Numbered from the stretch's first letter, positions 1-7,274 are shown. The stretch: 13,257 nucleotides of DNA from Minisyncoccota bacterium (GCA_012799795.1 JAAZKO010000002.1:1-13257); one strand, 5' to 3'. Notes: generated by a model from the letters alone, not told the origin. Translations and numbers: made by a program.

Positions 1-667
1 CGATTCTGCCAATAAAAATATCTGGATCAATGCCCTCTTGTCCCACCGTTAATACTCTTTCTCGTAAATTTAAAGTTTCCTCACTTAACACTTCACTTAA
101 TATAATATTTTTACCATCACCCTTTACTATCCCCTTCACCCCCGATTCTGTCTTAGCCACTACCCCCTGATTTAGCATATTTTTTAGTAACAAGACGCGA
201 GCCTGCTGCTGACTCACATTTTCAATAATACCCAATAAATTACCTTCTCCCAAAACTAGAGAACCAGGTCGTAAAGCGCTATCACTACCTATGGCTAGAA
301 CTGGTTTAGAAAAAGAACTAATTGGTCGAGTAATTAAATTTTTTTCTAAAGCTCGATTACTACTTTCTAATAAATCTCTCAAGGCCTCATTCTCCTCACG
401 AAGAGCCTCTAGTTCAGTTAACTGCACTGAAGCTTCTCGATAACGATATTCAAGATCTTCCAATTTTTGGCGTAATTGCCAAAATTGCCGTAATTTAGTC
501 ACTGGCTGAGTAAGAGTTAAAATAACTTGGTAGTTATGAGCTTGCCAGTTAATTGCAAGTCGACGCCAGCTAGATAAAGTTAAAAAACCCAAAAAATCTA
601 ACAAAAATATAAATACTAATAGGACAACGACAAGTAGATGGCGACTAATTTTTTGATAATTAAACAT
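1..667 (-). CDS. mreC: Rod shape-determining protein MreC (3' end cut by window edge)
   Basis: 222 codons are readable from ATG at 667 down to base 1, so the C-terminus lies outside the window. MreC is a bitopic inner-membrane protein of the elongasome that links cytoplasmic MreB to the peptidoglycan synthases outside. Visible here: a short cytoplasmic N-terminus, a membrane helix at about residues 10-32, a coiled coil at about 58-110 rich in Glu/Leu/Arg heptads, and the start of the periplasmic beta-domain with GSLVLGEGNLLGIIENVS (135-152) and SGVKGIVKGDGKNIILSEV (175-193), both close to MreC consensus. MreC is usually 270-300 aa, so about three quarters is seen. The start overlaps the end of the upstream 238-aa gene by 8 nt, which suggests translational coupling. 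No Shine-Dalgarno sequence is visible. Family assignment is by recognition of the beta-domain motifs and the TM plus coiled-coil plan. Confidence 0.88.
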   Translation of the reverse strand, partial: MFNYQKISRHLLVVVLLVFIFLLDFLGFLTLSSWRRLAINWQAHNYQVILTLTQPVTKLRQFWQLRQKLEDLEYRYREASVQLTELEALREENEALRDLLESSNRALEKNLITRPISSFSKPVLAIGSDSALRPGSLVLGEGNLLGIIENVSQQQARVLLLKNMLNQGVVAKTESGVKGIVKGDGKNIILSEVLSEETLNLRERVLTVGQEGIDPDIFIGRI

Positions 668-1376
668 AAGTGCTAAGATGTTCTTGATTAAGAATACCCT
701 CCATTTTTAGATGACGACTTAACTCATCCAAAATTAAAGAGCTTTTAATATCAGGATGAATAAAAAAATAAAAATATTGCCATTTTTCTTGGAAAAGCTT
801 TGTCGGCACATTTAAAATAAAGTTATCTACTGCAGCTTTAAGACGCTCAATTAAAACTGCTTCATCAAGGTTTTCACTTAAAGGAAGATGTTTGCTTTTT
901 AACTTTTTGTCTAATAAAAACAAAGATAATTCAGCAAAATCTAGATTCAAATCAATAATTAATTTTAATTTTGAAAAGTCTTGCTTAGACCTAAGATGTT
1001 GATTGAAAAAATCAGCTCGATTGACAATTGAGACTGGCTTTAGAAAATTCTGCGCAAAACTGCGCTTAATAGTATCTTTTTCTAAATCAGTGTTAGCACC
1101 TGATAAAACGACTTGGAGGCGTTTTGCTTTTTTTAATTTTTCGTGATCTAAAATGAAATTGTTTTGCAAAACTTGCTCTAATGCCCATTTAGATTGCAAA
1201 ATTCCAGATTTAAAAGGCGTAATTAATTGCCAATGCTCATTGCCTAAATCTTGTTGATATAAGCGCCACCAACCCAAGGCCTCCTGACCAAAATTTATAA
1301 TTTGTTCTTGATTAGAATCCCACAAAAAAACCCAAGGTTGATAACTAATATCAATTAGCTCAATCCCTTTTTCCAT
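660..1376 (-). CDS. Degenerate MreB/actin-fold protein in the mreC operon
   Basis: 238 aa, no membrane segment. The order and spacing of segments follow MreB: ELIDISYQPWVFLW (6-19) sits where MreB has its phosphate-1 loop; INFGQEALGWW (27-37) resembles the MreB VGEEAK region; ITPFKSGILQSKWALEQVL (52-70) resembles IRPLKDGVIADFEVTEAML; LQVVLSGANTDLEKDTIKR (87-105) resembles VVCVPSGITEVEKRAV; KLIIDLNLDFAELSLF (138-153) sits where MreB has DIGGGTTEVAVI. The Gly/Thr residues of both phosphate loops are gone (DLGT to DISY, DIGGGTTE to DLNLDFAE). The protein is about 100 aa shorter than MreB, with most of subdomains IIA/IIB absent. I infer an actin-like fold without ATPase activity, perhaps an MreB partner or MreC adaptor. 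Position directly before mreC with overlapping ends supports this. The alternative is an unrelated fold with chance resemblance. No Shine-Dalgarno sequence is seen. Confidence 0.6.
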   Translation of the reverse strand: MEKGIELIDISYQPWVFLWDSNQEQIINFGQEALGWWRLYQQDLGNEHWQLITPFKSGILQSKWALEQVLQNNFILDHEKLKKAKRLQVVLSGANTDLEKDTIKRSFAQNFLKPVSIVNRADFFNQHLRSKQDFSKLKLIIDLNLDFAELSLFLLDKKLKSKHLPLSENLDEAVLIERLKAAVDNFILNVPTKLFQEKWQYFYFFIHPDIKSSLILDELSRHLKMEGILNQEHLSTYV

Positions 1377-1397
1377 ACATCAAAGCTTAGCAGAAAG

Positions 1398-2375
1398 TTA
1401 GGCTTTATTCAAAAGTTCTGTAGCAGTTTTGTATCGCCCAGCCTCAATTAATTCTTGTATCTGGTCTAAATCTGCAAGAAGACCTAAATTATTTTCCTCG
1501 TTGGCTTCTTCTCTAATCTTTTTCATTCTTTCCTCAAACATTTCCTTTTTTAAAGACAAAGCCTTTTTGTACATTATTTCTTCTAAATCAGGTATAAATT
1601 TTTCCAAATAGGTTAAAAGGGCCTCTTTACGTTCATTTTCCTCTTTAGACTTGTCAGCTAAAATTTGCTCAGCCTGAGTTCTTTCTTCGCTGTTTAATAA
1701 AAGTGGCAATTCAACCTCAATAAAATTTTCCCAAATTAACTCTTCTAAATCTGCTAAAAAATCTTCTTTTTCTAATTTTTCCAAAGAATCTAGACCTAGC
1801 ATAGTAAAAATATTCTGACTTTCTAAATTCTCTTCATCGACTGCCTCCACTGGCTCCACTGGCTCCACTGGCTGAGTTGCTGCTTCTGGTTCTGAAGCTG
1901 ATAGAGTTGGGGTTGCAATTGGAGTTTGTTCTTCTGCAACACCCGATAAATCTAAAGATGGTCGCTGACGAGAGAAGTTTTCTTCAACTCCAGGACTATC
2001 TTCTTGCGAAAACGAAACTGGCTCAGGTTGTTCTGCAATTTTTGCTTCCAATTCATCAATAAAATTATCTAAGTCTAGATCTTTTGACTGAGTTTTTTCT
2101 TGATCATTTTCTTGATCATTTGCTTGATCATTTGCTTGATCATTTGCTTGATCACCAGCTGGCAATTGCAACTCATCACTACTTTCAATAGCGGGTATAG
2201 CTGTCGGTGGCTCTAACTTTACGGCTTCGTCCTTTTTTTCCTCTAATTGAGCAGGTTCAGCAACAGTTTTAGCAGCAATTTCCTGATTCAAAGCTTCAAG
2301 TTGTTTTAATAGTTCATCTACATCAGCCTTGTTTGGCTTAGTTTGCGTATGTTGATCGTCTTGAATATTGGTCAT
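1398..2375 (-). CDS. Acidic, repeat-rich protein with helical C-terminal domain (function unknown)
   Basis: 325 aa, no signal peptide or membrane helix. Residues 1-185 are low-complexity and very rich in Glu, Asp, Gln, Pro and Ala, so probably disordered; they include NDQA-type tetrapeptide repeats (about 75-92) and VEP tripeptides (170-178). Residues about 188-325 look helical and charged, starting IFTMLGLDSLEKL and ending IQELIEAGRYKTATELLNKA. The middle of this part recalls the helical DUF5663-like domains common in Patescibacteria, but that is an impression, not a match. It is the first gene of a same-strand block with the actin-like gene (21-nt gap) and mreC, so a link to cell shape or cell-wall assembly is possible. 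A GGAG element lies about 19 nt upstream of the ATG, too far to act as a normal ribosome binding site for it. Confidence 0.75.
   Translation of the reverse strand: MTNIQDDQHTQTKPNKADVDELLKQLEALNQEIAAKTVAEPAQLEEKKDEAVKLEPPTAIPAIESSDELQLPAGDQANDQANDQANDQENDQEKTQSKDLDLDNFIDELEAKIAEQPEPVSFSQEDSPGVEENFSRQRPSLDLSGVAEEQTPIATPTLSASEPEAATQPVEPVEPVEAVDEENLESQNIFTMLGLDSLEKLEKEDFLADLEELIWENFIEVELPLLLNSEERTQAEQILADKSKEENERKEALLTYLEKFIPDLEEIMYKKALSLKKEMFEERMKKIREEANEENNLGLLADLDQIQELIEAGRYKTATELLNKA
1842..1868. repeat. 9-bp tandem repeat (three units) coding VEP tripeptides
   Basis: Three consecutive 9-bp units (plus-strand TGSCTCCAC; the first differs by one base) inside the disordered part of the acidic protein gene; they encode Val-Glu-Pro steps ending in Val-Glu-Ala. 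Confidence 0.85.
2099..2154. repeat. 12-bp tandem repeat coding NDQA/NDQE tetrapeptides
   Basis: Four complete 12-bp units plus a partial fifth, plus-strand consensus CTTGATCATTTG, in frame in the acidic protein gene. Three units are identical and the first differs by one base. Near-perfect copies suggest recent expansion by slippage. Each unit carries the palindrome TGATCA, as a consequence of coding Asp-Gln. Confidence 0.92.
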
Positions 2376-2449
2376 AGGCAGGCTTTCTTATTTACTCCTT
2401 TAATTTAACATAAATTAAGAGTAAAAAGAAGCAGAAAATCCGTTATACT

Positions 2450-4603
2450 ATGCCCATTGTGAGCATTTTAAGACATAAAATTGACAATTATCTCCATACT
2501 ATCATCTTTGCTTTTTTTAATATTTTAGTCTTTTCCACCCCCTTTGTTTTTACTTGGTTTAACCAAGAATTGTTTGAATTTAACAAAATGATTTTTGTTT
2601 ATATCTTAACTAGTTTAATCATCGCTTTATGGGGCTGGCGGTCTCTACTAAGAGGGCAGTTTTTATGGAAAAACAGAACCCATAATTGTGTTCTTGCTTT
2701 CTTCTTTTTTTCTCAATTACTAGCTACTATTCTTTCCATTCATCAACGCACTTCAATTTTTGGTTACTACACCCGTTTTAATGGTGGCTTACTATCAGTT
2801 TTTACTTATATTTCCTTATTTTTTGCTGCTCAATATAACCTTAACAAAAAACAATTAAATTTAATATTAAAAAACTTACTCTTTGCTGCTTTCTTGATTA
2901 GTCTATATGCTATTCCAGAACATTTCGGTCATTCTTTAAGCTGTCTAATTGTAACCGGTAAATATGATGTCAACTGCTGGGTGCAAGATGTACAAAACCG
3001 TGTTTTTGCCACTTTTGGTCAACCCAACTGGCTCGCCAGTTTCTTGTTGATGACTATTCCTTTGGCTATTTGGCAATTGTGGCAAGTAATGCAAAGAAAA
3101 AGCAAAAATAAAAAACTAATTAAAATTGCTTATTACGCGCTACTGCTCGTTTTATTAAGTACTGCCTTGTTTTTTACAAAGTCCCGATCAGGTATTTTAG
3201 CTCTCGGATTGGCTTTATTGCTCCAAACAATCGCTCAAAGATTTTTACAAAATAAAAATCAAAAAAAACTTAAACTAGCGCAATTACTTTTGCCTCTTGG
3301 CTTAGTACTATTGCTTTTGCTATTTTTGGGGCAAAATTTAAACCTGAGTAAGCCCAATCAATCACTCTTAAGCTCTCTTACTGAAGGTTTAGATGTCAAA
3401 AGTGAAATTAGCGAAGAGCCACCGGCTCCTACTTTTGAACTTGCTGGGTCAAAATCTAGTGATATTAGGAAAGTCGTCTGGCAAGGTGCGTGGAAAGTTT
3501 GGCAACGCTACCCCATTTTTGGCTCGGGTGTGGAAACTTTTGCCTACAGTTATTATCAAGATCGACCGGTCGAACACAACCTCCTTTCTGAATGGGATTT
3601 TTTATATAATAAAGCACATAACGAACTCTTAAATTTTTTGGCCACCACCGGGCTGTTTGGTCTGATAACTTATCTGAGTTTGTTTGTCGCTTTGTTTATT
3701 TATCTAGTCAAACAATGGCAGGCTAAACAACTAACTAGCCTGCAAATTGCTTTAAGCAGTTCACTATTGGCCATGTTTATTAGTAATTTTTTCGGTTTTT
3801 CTACTGTTACTAGCAATTTACTCTTCAGTATTTTTGCTGCAGCAATAGTTAAAGAAGAGATAATTTGGCCAAAAATTAAAAAAGAAAAAATCACTGGGCC
3901 AGAATGTCTTGTTGCAGCTGCCATACTATTAATAGTAATCACAGCCAATATCAATATTTGGCGAATCTGGCGAGCAGACTATCTCTTTTATAATGCCAAA
4001 AACCATATTCAAGATGGCAACTGGCAAACTAGTCTTAGTTTAATACAAGAAGCTATTGAACAATCTCCCCAAGAAGCTTTATTTTATGATGAACTAGCTA
4101 GTCAATATAGTATTTTAGCTATTAGGTTTGCTGAAGATGGTCAGGCAACTAATAGTGCTAAATTCGCTGAGGCAGCCATTGAAACTAGTAATTTTGTGCA
4201 AAAACTTAATCCGGTGCATCTTAATTTTCATAAAAGTCGAGCAAGAATTTTTATCAAATTGGCTCAACTCAATGCCGGGTTTTATGAGGCTGCTAAAGAC
4301 AGCTTATTAAAAGCTATAAAGCTTTCACCTAGCGAAGCCAAACTTTATTATAATTTAGCTTTGGTAGAGGAAGAATTAGGCAATCAAGATACAGCCATTG
4401 AAATTTTAAAAGAAACAATTAGATTAAAAGCAAATTATTGGCAAGCATACTTTGCTCTCGGTCAAATTTTAGATTTACAAGAAAAAACAGCAGAAGCCAC
4501 TGCTTACTATCAATATATACTAGAAAAAATTGATCCTGATAATGATTTAGCCCAAAAAGCTTTGACAGCCCAAAAAGCTTTGACAGAGCAAACTTTAAAA
4601 TAA
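2450..4603 (+). CDS. O-antigen ligase/polymerase-type (Wzy_C) membrane protein with C-terminal TPR repeats
   Basis: 717 aa polytopic membrane protein, with about ten or more hydrophobic helices between residues 15 and 505, then a soluble C-terminus. The WaaL/Wzy/PglL signature is visible: SRSGILALGLALLL (245-258), the large external loop ending with DIRKVVWQGAWKVWQ and PIFGSGVETFAY (338-366, containing the conserved Arg), and AHNELLNFLATTGLFG (389-404, conserved His390). Residues about 511-705 form TPR-like helical pairs (for example EAKLYYNLALVEEELGNQD). Such enzymes transfer or polymerise lipid-linked glycans on the outer face of the membrane; the substrate here cannot be told and could be a surface polysaccharide or a glycoprotein. 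No other glycan genes are in the window. The start is uncertain: a TATACT box abuts the ATG, so an in-frame GTG at 2459 is an alternative. Confidence 0.85.
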   Translation: MPIVSILRHKIDNYLHTIIFAFFNILVFSTPFVFTWFNQELFEFNKMIFVYILTSLIIALWGWRSLLRGQFLWKNRTHNCVLAFFFFSQLLATILSIHQRTSIFGYYTRFNGGLLSVFTYISLFFAAQYNLNKKQLNLILKNLLFAAFLISLYAIPEHFGHSLSCLIVTGKYDVNCWVQDVQNRVFATFGQPNWLASFLLMTIPLAIWQLWQVMQRKSKNKKLIKIAYYALLLVLLSTALFFTKSRSGILALGLALLLQTIAQRFLQNKNQKKLKLAQLLLPLGLVLLLLLFLGQNLNLSKPNQSLLSSLTEGLDVKSEISEEPPAPTFELAGSKSSDIRKVVWQGAWKVWQRYPIFGSGVETFAYSYYQDRPVEHNLLSEWDFLYNKAHNELLNFLATTGLFGLITYLSLFVALFIYLVKQWQAKQLTSLQIALSSSLLAMFISNFFGFSTVTSNLLFSIFAAAIVKEEIIWPKIKKEKITGPECLVAAAILLIVITANINIWRIWRADYLFYNAKNHIQDGNWQTSLSLIQEAIEQSPQEALFYDELASQYSILAIRFAEDGQATNSAKFAEAAIETSNFVQKLNPVHLNFHKSRARIFIKLAQLNAGFYEAAKDSLLKAIKLSPSEAKLYYNLALVEEELGNQDTAIEILKETIRLKANYWQAYFALGQILDLQEKTAEATAYYQYILEKIDPDNDLAQKALTAQKALTEQTLK
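4550..4585. repeat. 18-bp perfect tandem duplication at the 3' end of the ligase gene
   Basis: The 18-bp unit at 4550-4567 is repeated exactly at 4568-4585 and encodes AQKALT twice at residues 701-712, after the last TPR. Confidence 0.93.
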
Positions 4604-4625
4604 AGCTTAATAAAGCAAGCTTTTT
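4602..4625 (+). terminator. Weak hairpin with T-run after the ligase gene
   Basis: AAAGCTT (4602-4608) and AAGCTTT (4617-4623) can form a 7-bp stem with an 8-nt loop, followed by Ts, starting on the stop codon of the ligase gene. The stem has only two G-C pairs, so termination may be poor. It overlaps the -35 region of the def promoter. Confidence 0.45.
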
Positions 4626-4635
4626 GGGGTATAAT
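4607..4635 (+). promoter_or_regulatory. Promoter of def, leaderless type
   Basis: A perfect -10 TATAAT (4630-4635) lies 17 bp after a weak -35 TTAATA (4607-4612). Six nucleotides separate the -10 from the ATG at 4642, so transcription should begin on the A of the start codon. Confidence 0.7.
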
Positions 4636-4641
4636 ACTCCC

Positions 4642-5193
4642 ATGAAAATTATTAGCGCTCCACATCCGACTTTACGTCAGGTGGCTAATCCAGTCGAAAA
4701 ATTTGACAAACGACTATTAAAATTTATTGAGCGCCTCAAAAAACAGCTTTTATTGGAAAAAGATCCTGAAGGAGTGGGCTTAGCTGCTCCTCAAGTTAAT
4801 AAATCTTGGCAGATTTTTATTTTACGCAATTCTGAGCAAGATCAATTAACTGCTTTCATCAACCCAAAAATCACAGTTCACAGCCAAAAAAAAACCCTAC
4901 TCAAGGAAAATGAACATTTTGAAGGCTGCTTGTCAGTCCCAAAAATTTATGGGCCAGTACCCCGATGGGATTGGCTGGAAATTGCCTATCAAAGCATAAA
5001 TAATCAGGGAAAAGTTGAGGAAAGAACAGAAAAATATCGGGGTTTTCTAGCCAGAGTTATTCAGCACGAATATGACCATCTGCAAGGTGTTTTATTTACC
5101 GACCACCTCTTGGAAAACGATTTACCAGCCTACATCTTTGAAAATAATCAATGGATAGAGCTTGAGGATCGACAAATTTTAGCAAATTTTTAA
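4642..5193 (+). CDS. def: Peptide deformylase
   Basis: 183 aa. It removes the N-formyl group from nascent proteins, using a metal ion (Fe2+ or similar). All three family motifs are intact: GVGLAAPQ (44-51), EGCLS (94-98, metal ligand Cys96) and QHEYDH (141-146, metal ligands His142 and His146, catalytic Glu143). The length is normal for the family. I choose ATG 4642 rather than the in-frame TTG at 4624, because the upstream codons are the TATAAT box itself and the protein then starts MKIISAPHPTLRQVA, as is usual. No Shine-Dalgarno sequence is present; the mRNA is probably leaderless. fmt follows after 13 nt, so the two enzymes with opposing reactions are likely co-transcribed, as in many bacteria. 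Confidence 0.97.
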   Translation: MKIISAPHPTLRQVANPVEKFDKRLLKFIERLKKQLLLEKDPEGVGLAAPQVNKSWQIFILRNSEQDQLTAFINPKITVHSQKKTLLKENEHFEGCLSVPKIYGPVPRWDWLEIAYQSINNQGKVEERTEKYRGFLARVIQHEYDHLQGVLFTDHLLENDLPAYIFENNQWIELEDRQILANF

Positions 5194-5206
5194 TGCAAAG
5201 ATTAAG

Positions 5207-6283
5207 ATGAGTGAACATTCTCCCAAAACCTTTCGTTTAGCCATTGCTGGCTCAACAGAATATAGCCAAAAAATCGCTAAAGCATTAGCTAAAAGCTCAA
5301 TTTTTGACTTAATCTGGGTACTCACTCCCCCTCCTAAAAAAATCGGTCGGGAACAACTGCTGACCATTAATCCTCTAGCCCACTGGGCCGAAAAAGATAA
5401 AATTATTACTTTTTTGGTGCCAGACAATCTCAAAAATCCCCAACTCAAAAAGCAAATTCGCGCTCAAGAAGTGGATATTTTATTGGTGGTCGATTTTGGC
5501 TATTTCATACCTGATTGGCTCTTAACTTTCCCCAAAATTATTACTCTAAACATTCATCCTTCTCATTTACCCCGTTGGCGAGGTAGTTCCCCAGGACAAT
5601 TTGCTATTTTGTTCAAAGATTTTCAACGCCCTTGGCAAGATCAAGTAATTGGTGGACAAAAAAGTGCTGTGACTCTTATGACAGTTAGTAAAGAACTCGA
5701 TGCCGGAGATATTATTTTGCAGAAAAAATTTACTATTAAAGAAGATTGGACATCAACTGAGTATTATCAGCATGCTTTTCAATTGATTAATAAATCTTTA
5801 GCCAAAAACATTAAACAATTTATTGAGGGCCAATTAAAAGCCTTTACCCAAACTAAACAGTCGCCCACTCCTTTTGCTCAACGCTTAAGTAAAACCGATG
5901 CTTTTGTTTCTTGGTCGCAATTGAAAAAACTAATGACAATTATCCCAGAAGAAAAATTAAATTCTTTAAGCGAAAATGAGTCGTCTTTGAGTAAGCAAAA
6001 AGAGGCGCTGCTTAGTCAATTATTAGCTGGTCAAGGCATTTTGGGCAATTATCCGCTAACAATTTTAGAACAAATGCACTTTGTGAGTAATGCTTGTCGA
6101 GCTTTTCAAGCTTGGCCTGGACTGTGGACAATAATCCCCACCCACAAAGGAGAATTAAGATTAAAAATTTTGACCTGCCAAATTGAAAAATTAGTCAGTG
6201 GTCAGCGCCTAGTTTTAGAAAAAGTGCAATTGGCTGGTAAAAATCCTTGCCAATTTAGACAAATGAAAAATCTGATCAAGTAA
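5207..6283 (+). CDS. fmt: Methionyl-tRNA formyltransferase
   Basis: 358 aa. It transfers a formyl group from 10-formyl-tetrahydrofolate to Met-tRNA(fMet). The N-terminal Rossmann-like domain carries NIHPSHLPRWRGSSP (115-129) with the catalytic Asn115 and His117, and KELDAGDIIL (162-171) with the catalytic Asp. The C-terminal tRNA-binding domain shows SPTPFAQRLSKTDAFVSW and NACRAFQAWPGLWT, equivalents of the family's 'KLTKEDG.IDW' and 'VRAFNPWPG' segments. It is somewhat longer than the usual ~315 aa because of extra residues after the HLP motif (about 137-152) and a charged stretch near 250-272. It lies 13 nt after def with no clear ribosome binding site, so it is probably translated from the def transcript. 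It ends 2 nt from the convergent rpmB gene. Confidence 0.95.
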   Translation: MSEHSPKTFRLAIAGSTEYSQKIAKALAKSSIFDLIWVLTPPPKKIGREQLLTINPLAHWAEKDKIITFLVPDNLKNPQLKKQIRAQEVDILLVVDFGYFIPDWLLTFPKIITLNIHPSHLPRWRGSSPGQFAILFKDFQRPWQDQVIGGQKSAVTLMTVSKELDAGDIILQKKFTIKEDWTSTEYYQHAFQLINKSLAKNIKQFIEGQLKAFTQTKQSPTPFAQRLSKTDAFVSWSQLKKLMTIIPEEKLNSLSENESSLSKQKEALLSQLLAGQGILGNYPLTILEQMHFVSNACRAFQAWPGLWTIIPTHKGELRLKILTCQIEKLVSGQRLVLEKVQLAGKNPCQFRQMKNLIK

Positions 6284-6285
6284 AA

Positions 6286-6516
6286 TTATTCAGTTGGTTT
6301 CTGATAATGAGTGGTTAAACCAGCTTTTCTTAACTGGCGTAATTGACTAGTTGGCACTCTAATCTTTTTCTTAACCCCATTTAAAACTACAGTTACTGCA
6401 TGTAGGTTGTATTTGAATTTACGCTTAGTTCGATTTTTGGCATGAGAAACATTATGTCCAGAGTGAGACACAACGGAGTGTTTTCTGATTAATTTGCTAA
6501 TCTTGGCTTTTTTCAT
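6286..6516 (-). CDS. rpmB: 50S ribosomal protein L28
   Basis: 76 aa, highly basic. The L28 core GHNVSHAKNRTKRKFKYNLH (20-39) matches the family pattern of a GNNVSHANNRTKR-like stretch followed by NLH; the C-terminal part has VPTSQLRQLRKAG, equivalent to the segment ending '..lr.i.k.G'. L28 binds 23S rRNA in the large subunit. The start is ATG 6516 (MKKAKISK) rather than the in-frame ATG at 6534, because the region between contains the likely -10 box (6525-6530) and the upstream codons add a non-family MLKFLS. No Shine-Dalgarno sequence is present; the transcript should be leaderless or nearly so. It is convergent with fmt and divergent from the M50 protease gene. Confidence 0.95.
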   Translation of the reverse strand: MKKAKISKLIRKHSVVSHSGHNVSHAKNRTKRKFKYNLHAVTVVLNGVKKKIRVPTSQLRQLRKAGLTTHYQKPTE

Positions 6517-6524
6517 AGAAAGGA

Positions 6525-6553
6525 ATTTTAACATGCAGCGACCTTTTGCGCAA
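6525..6553 (-). promoter_or_regulatory. Promoter of rpmB, leaderless type
   Basis: On the minus strand, -35 TTGCGC (6553-6548), a 17-bp spacer, -10 TAAAAT (6530-6525), then 8 nt to the ATG at 6516. The transcription start should fall within 2 nt of the start codon. Confidence 0.65.
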
Positions 6554-6577
6554 TTAGCTCAAGTCTAAAAACAAGTA

Positions 6578-6604
6578 TTGATCATTTGCAAGATGTAGTA
6601 GAAT
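6578..6604 (+). promoter_or_regulatory. Promoter of the M50 protease gene, leaderless type
   Basis: -10 TAGAAT (6599-6604) is followed by 6 nt and the ATG at 6611. A -35-like TTGATC (6578-6583) lies upstream with a short 15-bp spacer. It is back-to-back with the rpmB promoter; the two -35 boxes are about 24 bp apart. Confidence 0.55.
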
Positions 6605-6610
6605 GGAACA

Positions 6611-7225
6611 ATGCTCGGATTATTATTTAGCAGTCCACTAGCTTTCTTTTTAATCTTAATTGGCTTGTTGTTATCTATTAGTTTTCATGAGGCAGCTCAC
6701 TGCTTCGTAACTGACAAACTAGGCGATCCTACCCCACGCGTGATGGGCCGCCTGACGCTAGATCCGCGGGCTCATTTGGATCCACTGGGTACTTTACTTA
6801 TCGTCTTGACTGGTTTTGGCTGGGGCAAGGCGGCCCCCTACGACCCCTACAATCTTAAATCACCAGTGCGTGATACTGCAATTATTGCTGCTGCCGGCCC
6901 CCTCACTAATATTCTGATTGCTATTTTATTAGCTTTACTAACTCGCTTGCTCGGCGGTAATTTAATTGCGGTTTTTGCTGAATTTTTGATTCACATCAAT
7001 CTTGCCCTCGCACTATTCAACTTATTACCGGTTTATCCACTCGACGGTGGCAAAATTATGAGGGCAATTTTACCTAGAGAAAGTAGCTTAGAATATGAAG
7101 CCACTATGGAACGCTATGGTCAATTTATTTTATTATTTCTCATTTTACCTATCTTTAATGGCCAATCAGCAGTGGTCCAACTACTTGGACCAGTCATCAA
7201 TCTCTTAACTAATTTATTAGTTTGA
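6611..7225 (+). CDS. Site-2 protease family (M50) intramembrane zinc metalloprotease
   Basis: 204 aa, almost all hydrophobic. The zinc-binding HEAAH motif is at residues 26-30 in the first long helix. The family's conserved GRLTLDPRAHLDPLGT region is at 46-61, AAGPLTN at 94-100, and the third zinc ligand motif NLLPVYPLDGG at 137-147 (Asp145). This is the minimal S2P core without PDZ or CBS domains, common in Patescibacteria. Such enzymes cut membrane-spanning substrates within the bilayer, often anti-sigma factors or leftover signal peptides. The substrate is unknown; a sigma factor and a candidate membrane regulator lie about 5 kb away in this window, but a link is only speculation. No Shine-Dalgarno sequence is seen and the mRNA is probably leaderless. 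Confidence 0.95.
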   Translation: MLGLLFSSPLAFFLILIGLLLSISFHEAAHCFVTDKLGDPTPRVMGRLTLDPRAHLDPLGTLLIVLTGFGWGKAAPYDPYNLKSPVRDTAIIAAAGPLTNILIAILLALLTRLLGGNLIAVFAEFLIHINLALALFNLLPVYPLDGGKIMRAILPRESSLEYEATMERYGQFILLFLILPIFNGQSAVVQLLGPVINLLTNLLV

Positions 7226-7245
7226 GATATTTTTCAGAATATAGC

Positions 7246-7274
7246 TTGTGAATAGCGCCAAAAATCGCTAGACT
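7246..7274 (+). promoter_or_regulatory. Promoter of the VIT membrane protein gene
   Basis: -35 TTGTGA (7246-7251), a 17-bp spacer, -10 TAGACT (7269-7274), and 8 nt to the ATG at 7283. No Shine-Dalgarno sequence is seen, so the mRNA should start within 2 nt of the ATG. An inverted repeat TAGCG (7253-7257) / CGCTA (7266-7270) fills the spacer and touches the -10 box; it could be a repressor site. Confidence 0.6.

Noticed and set aside
2099..2154. TGATCA palindromes as operators, or the repeat as a CRISPR-like array
   Set aside because: The units are contiguous without spacers and in frame; the palindrome follows from coding Asp-Gln repeats.
3393..3632. 79-aa open frame inside the ligase gene, and similar antisense or out-of-phase frames (for example 1429-1611, 1877-2062, 3700-3954, 5179-5448, 9796-10050, 10264-10455)
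   Set aside because: They lie within clearly coding genes in other frames, have no recognisable domains and no separate ribosome binding sites.
4624..4641. N-terminal extension of def from a TTG start (six extra residues)
   Set aside because: These codons contain the TATAAT -10 box, and family proteins start at the later ATG.
6517..6534. Longer L28 starting at ATG 6534
   Set aside because: The added MLKFLS is not like L28, and the segment holds the likely -10 box.
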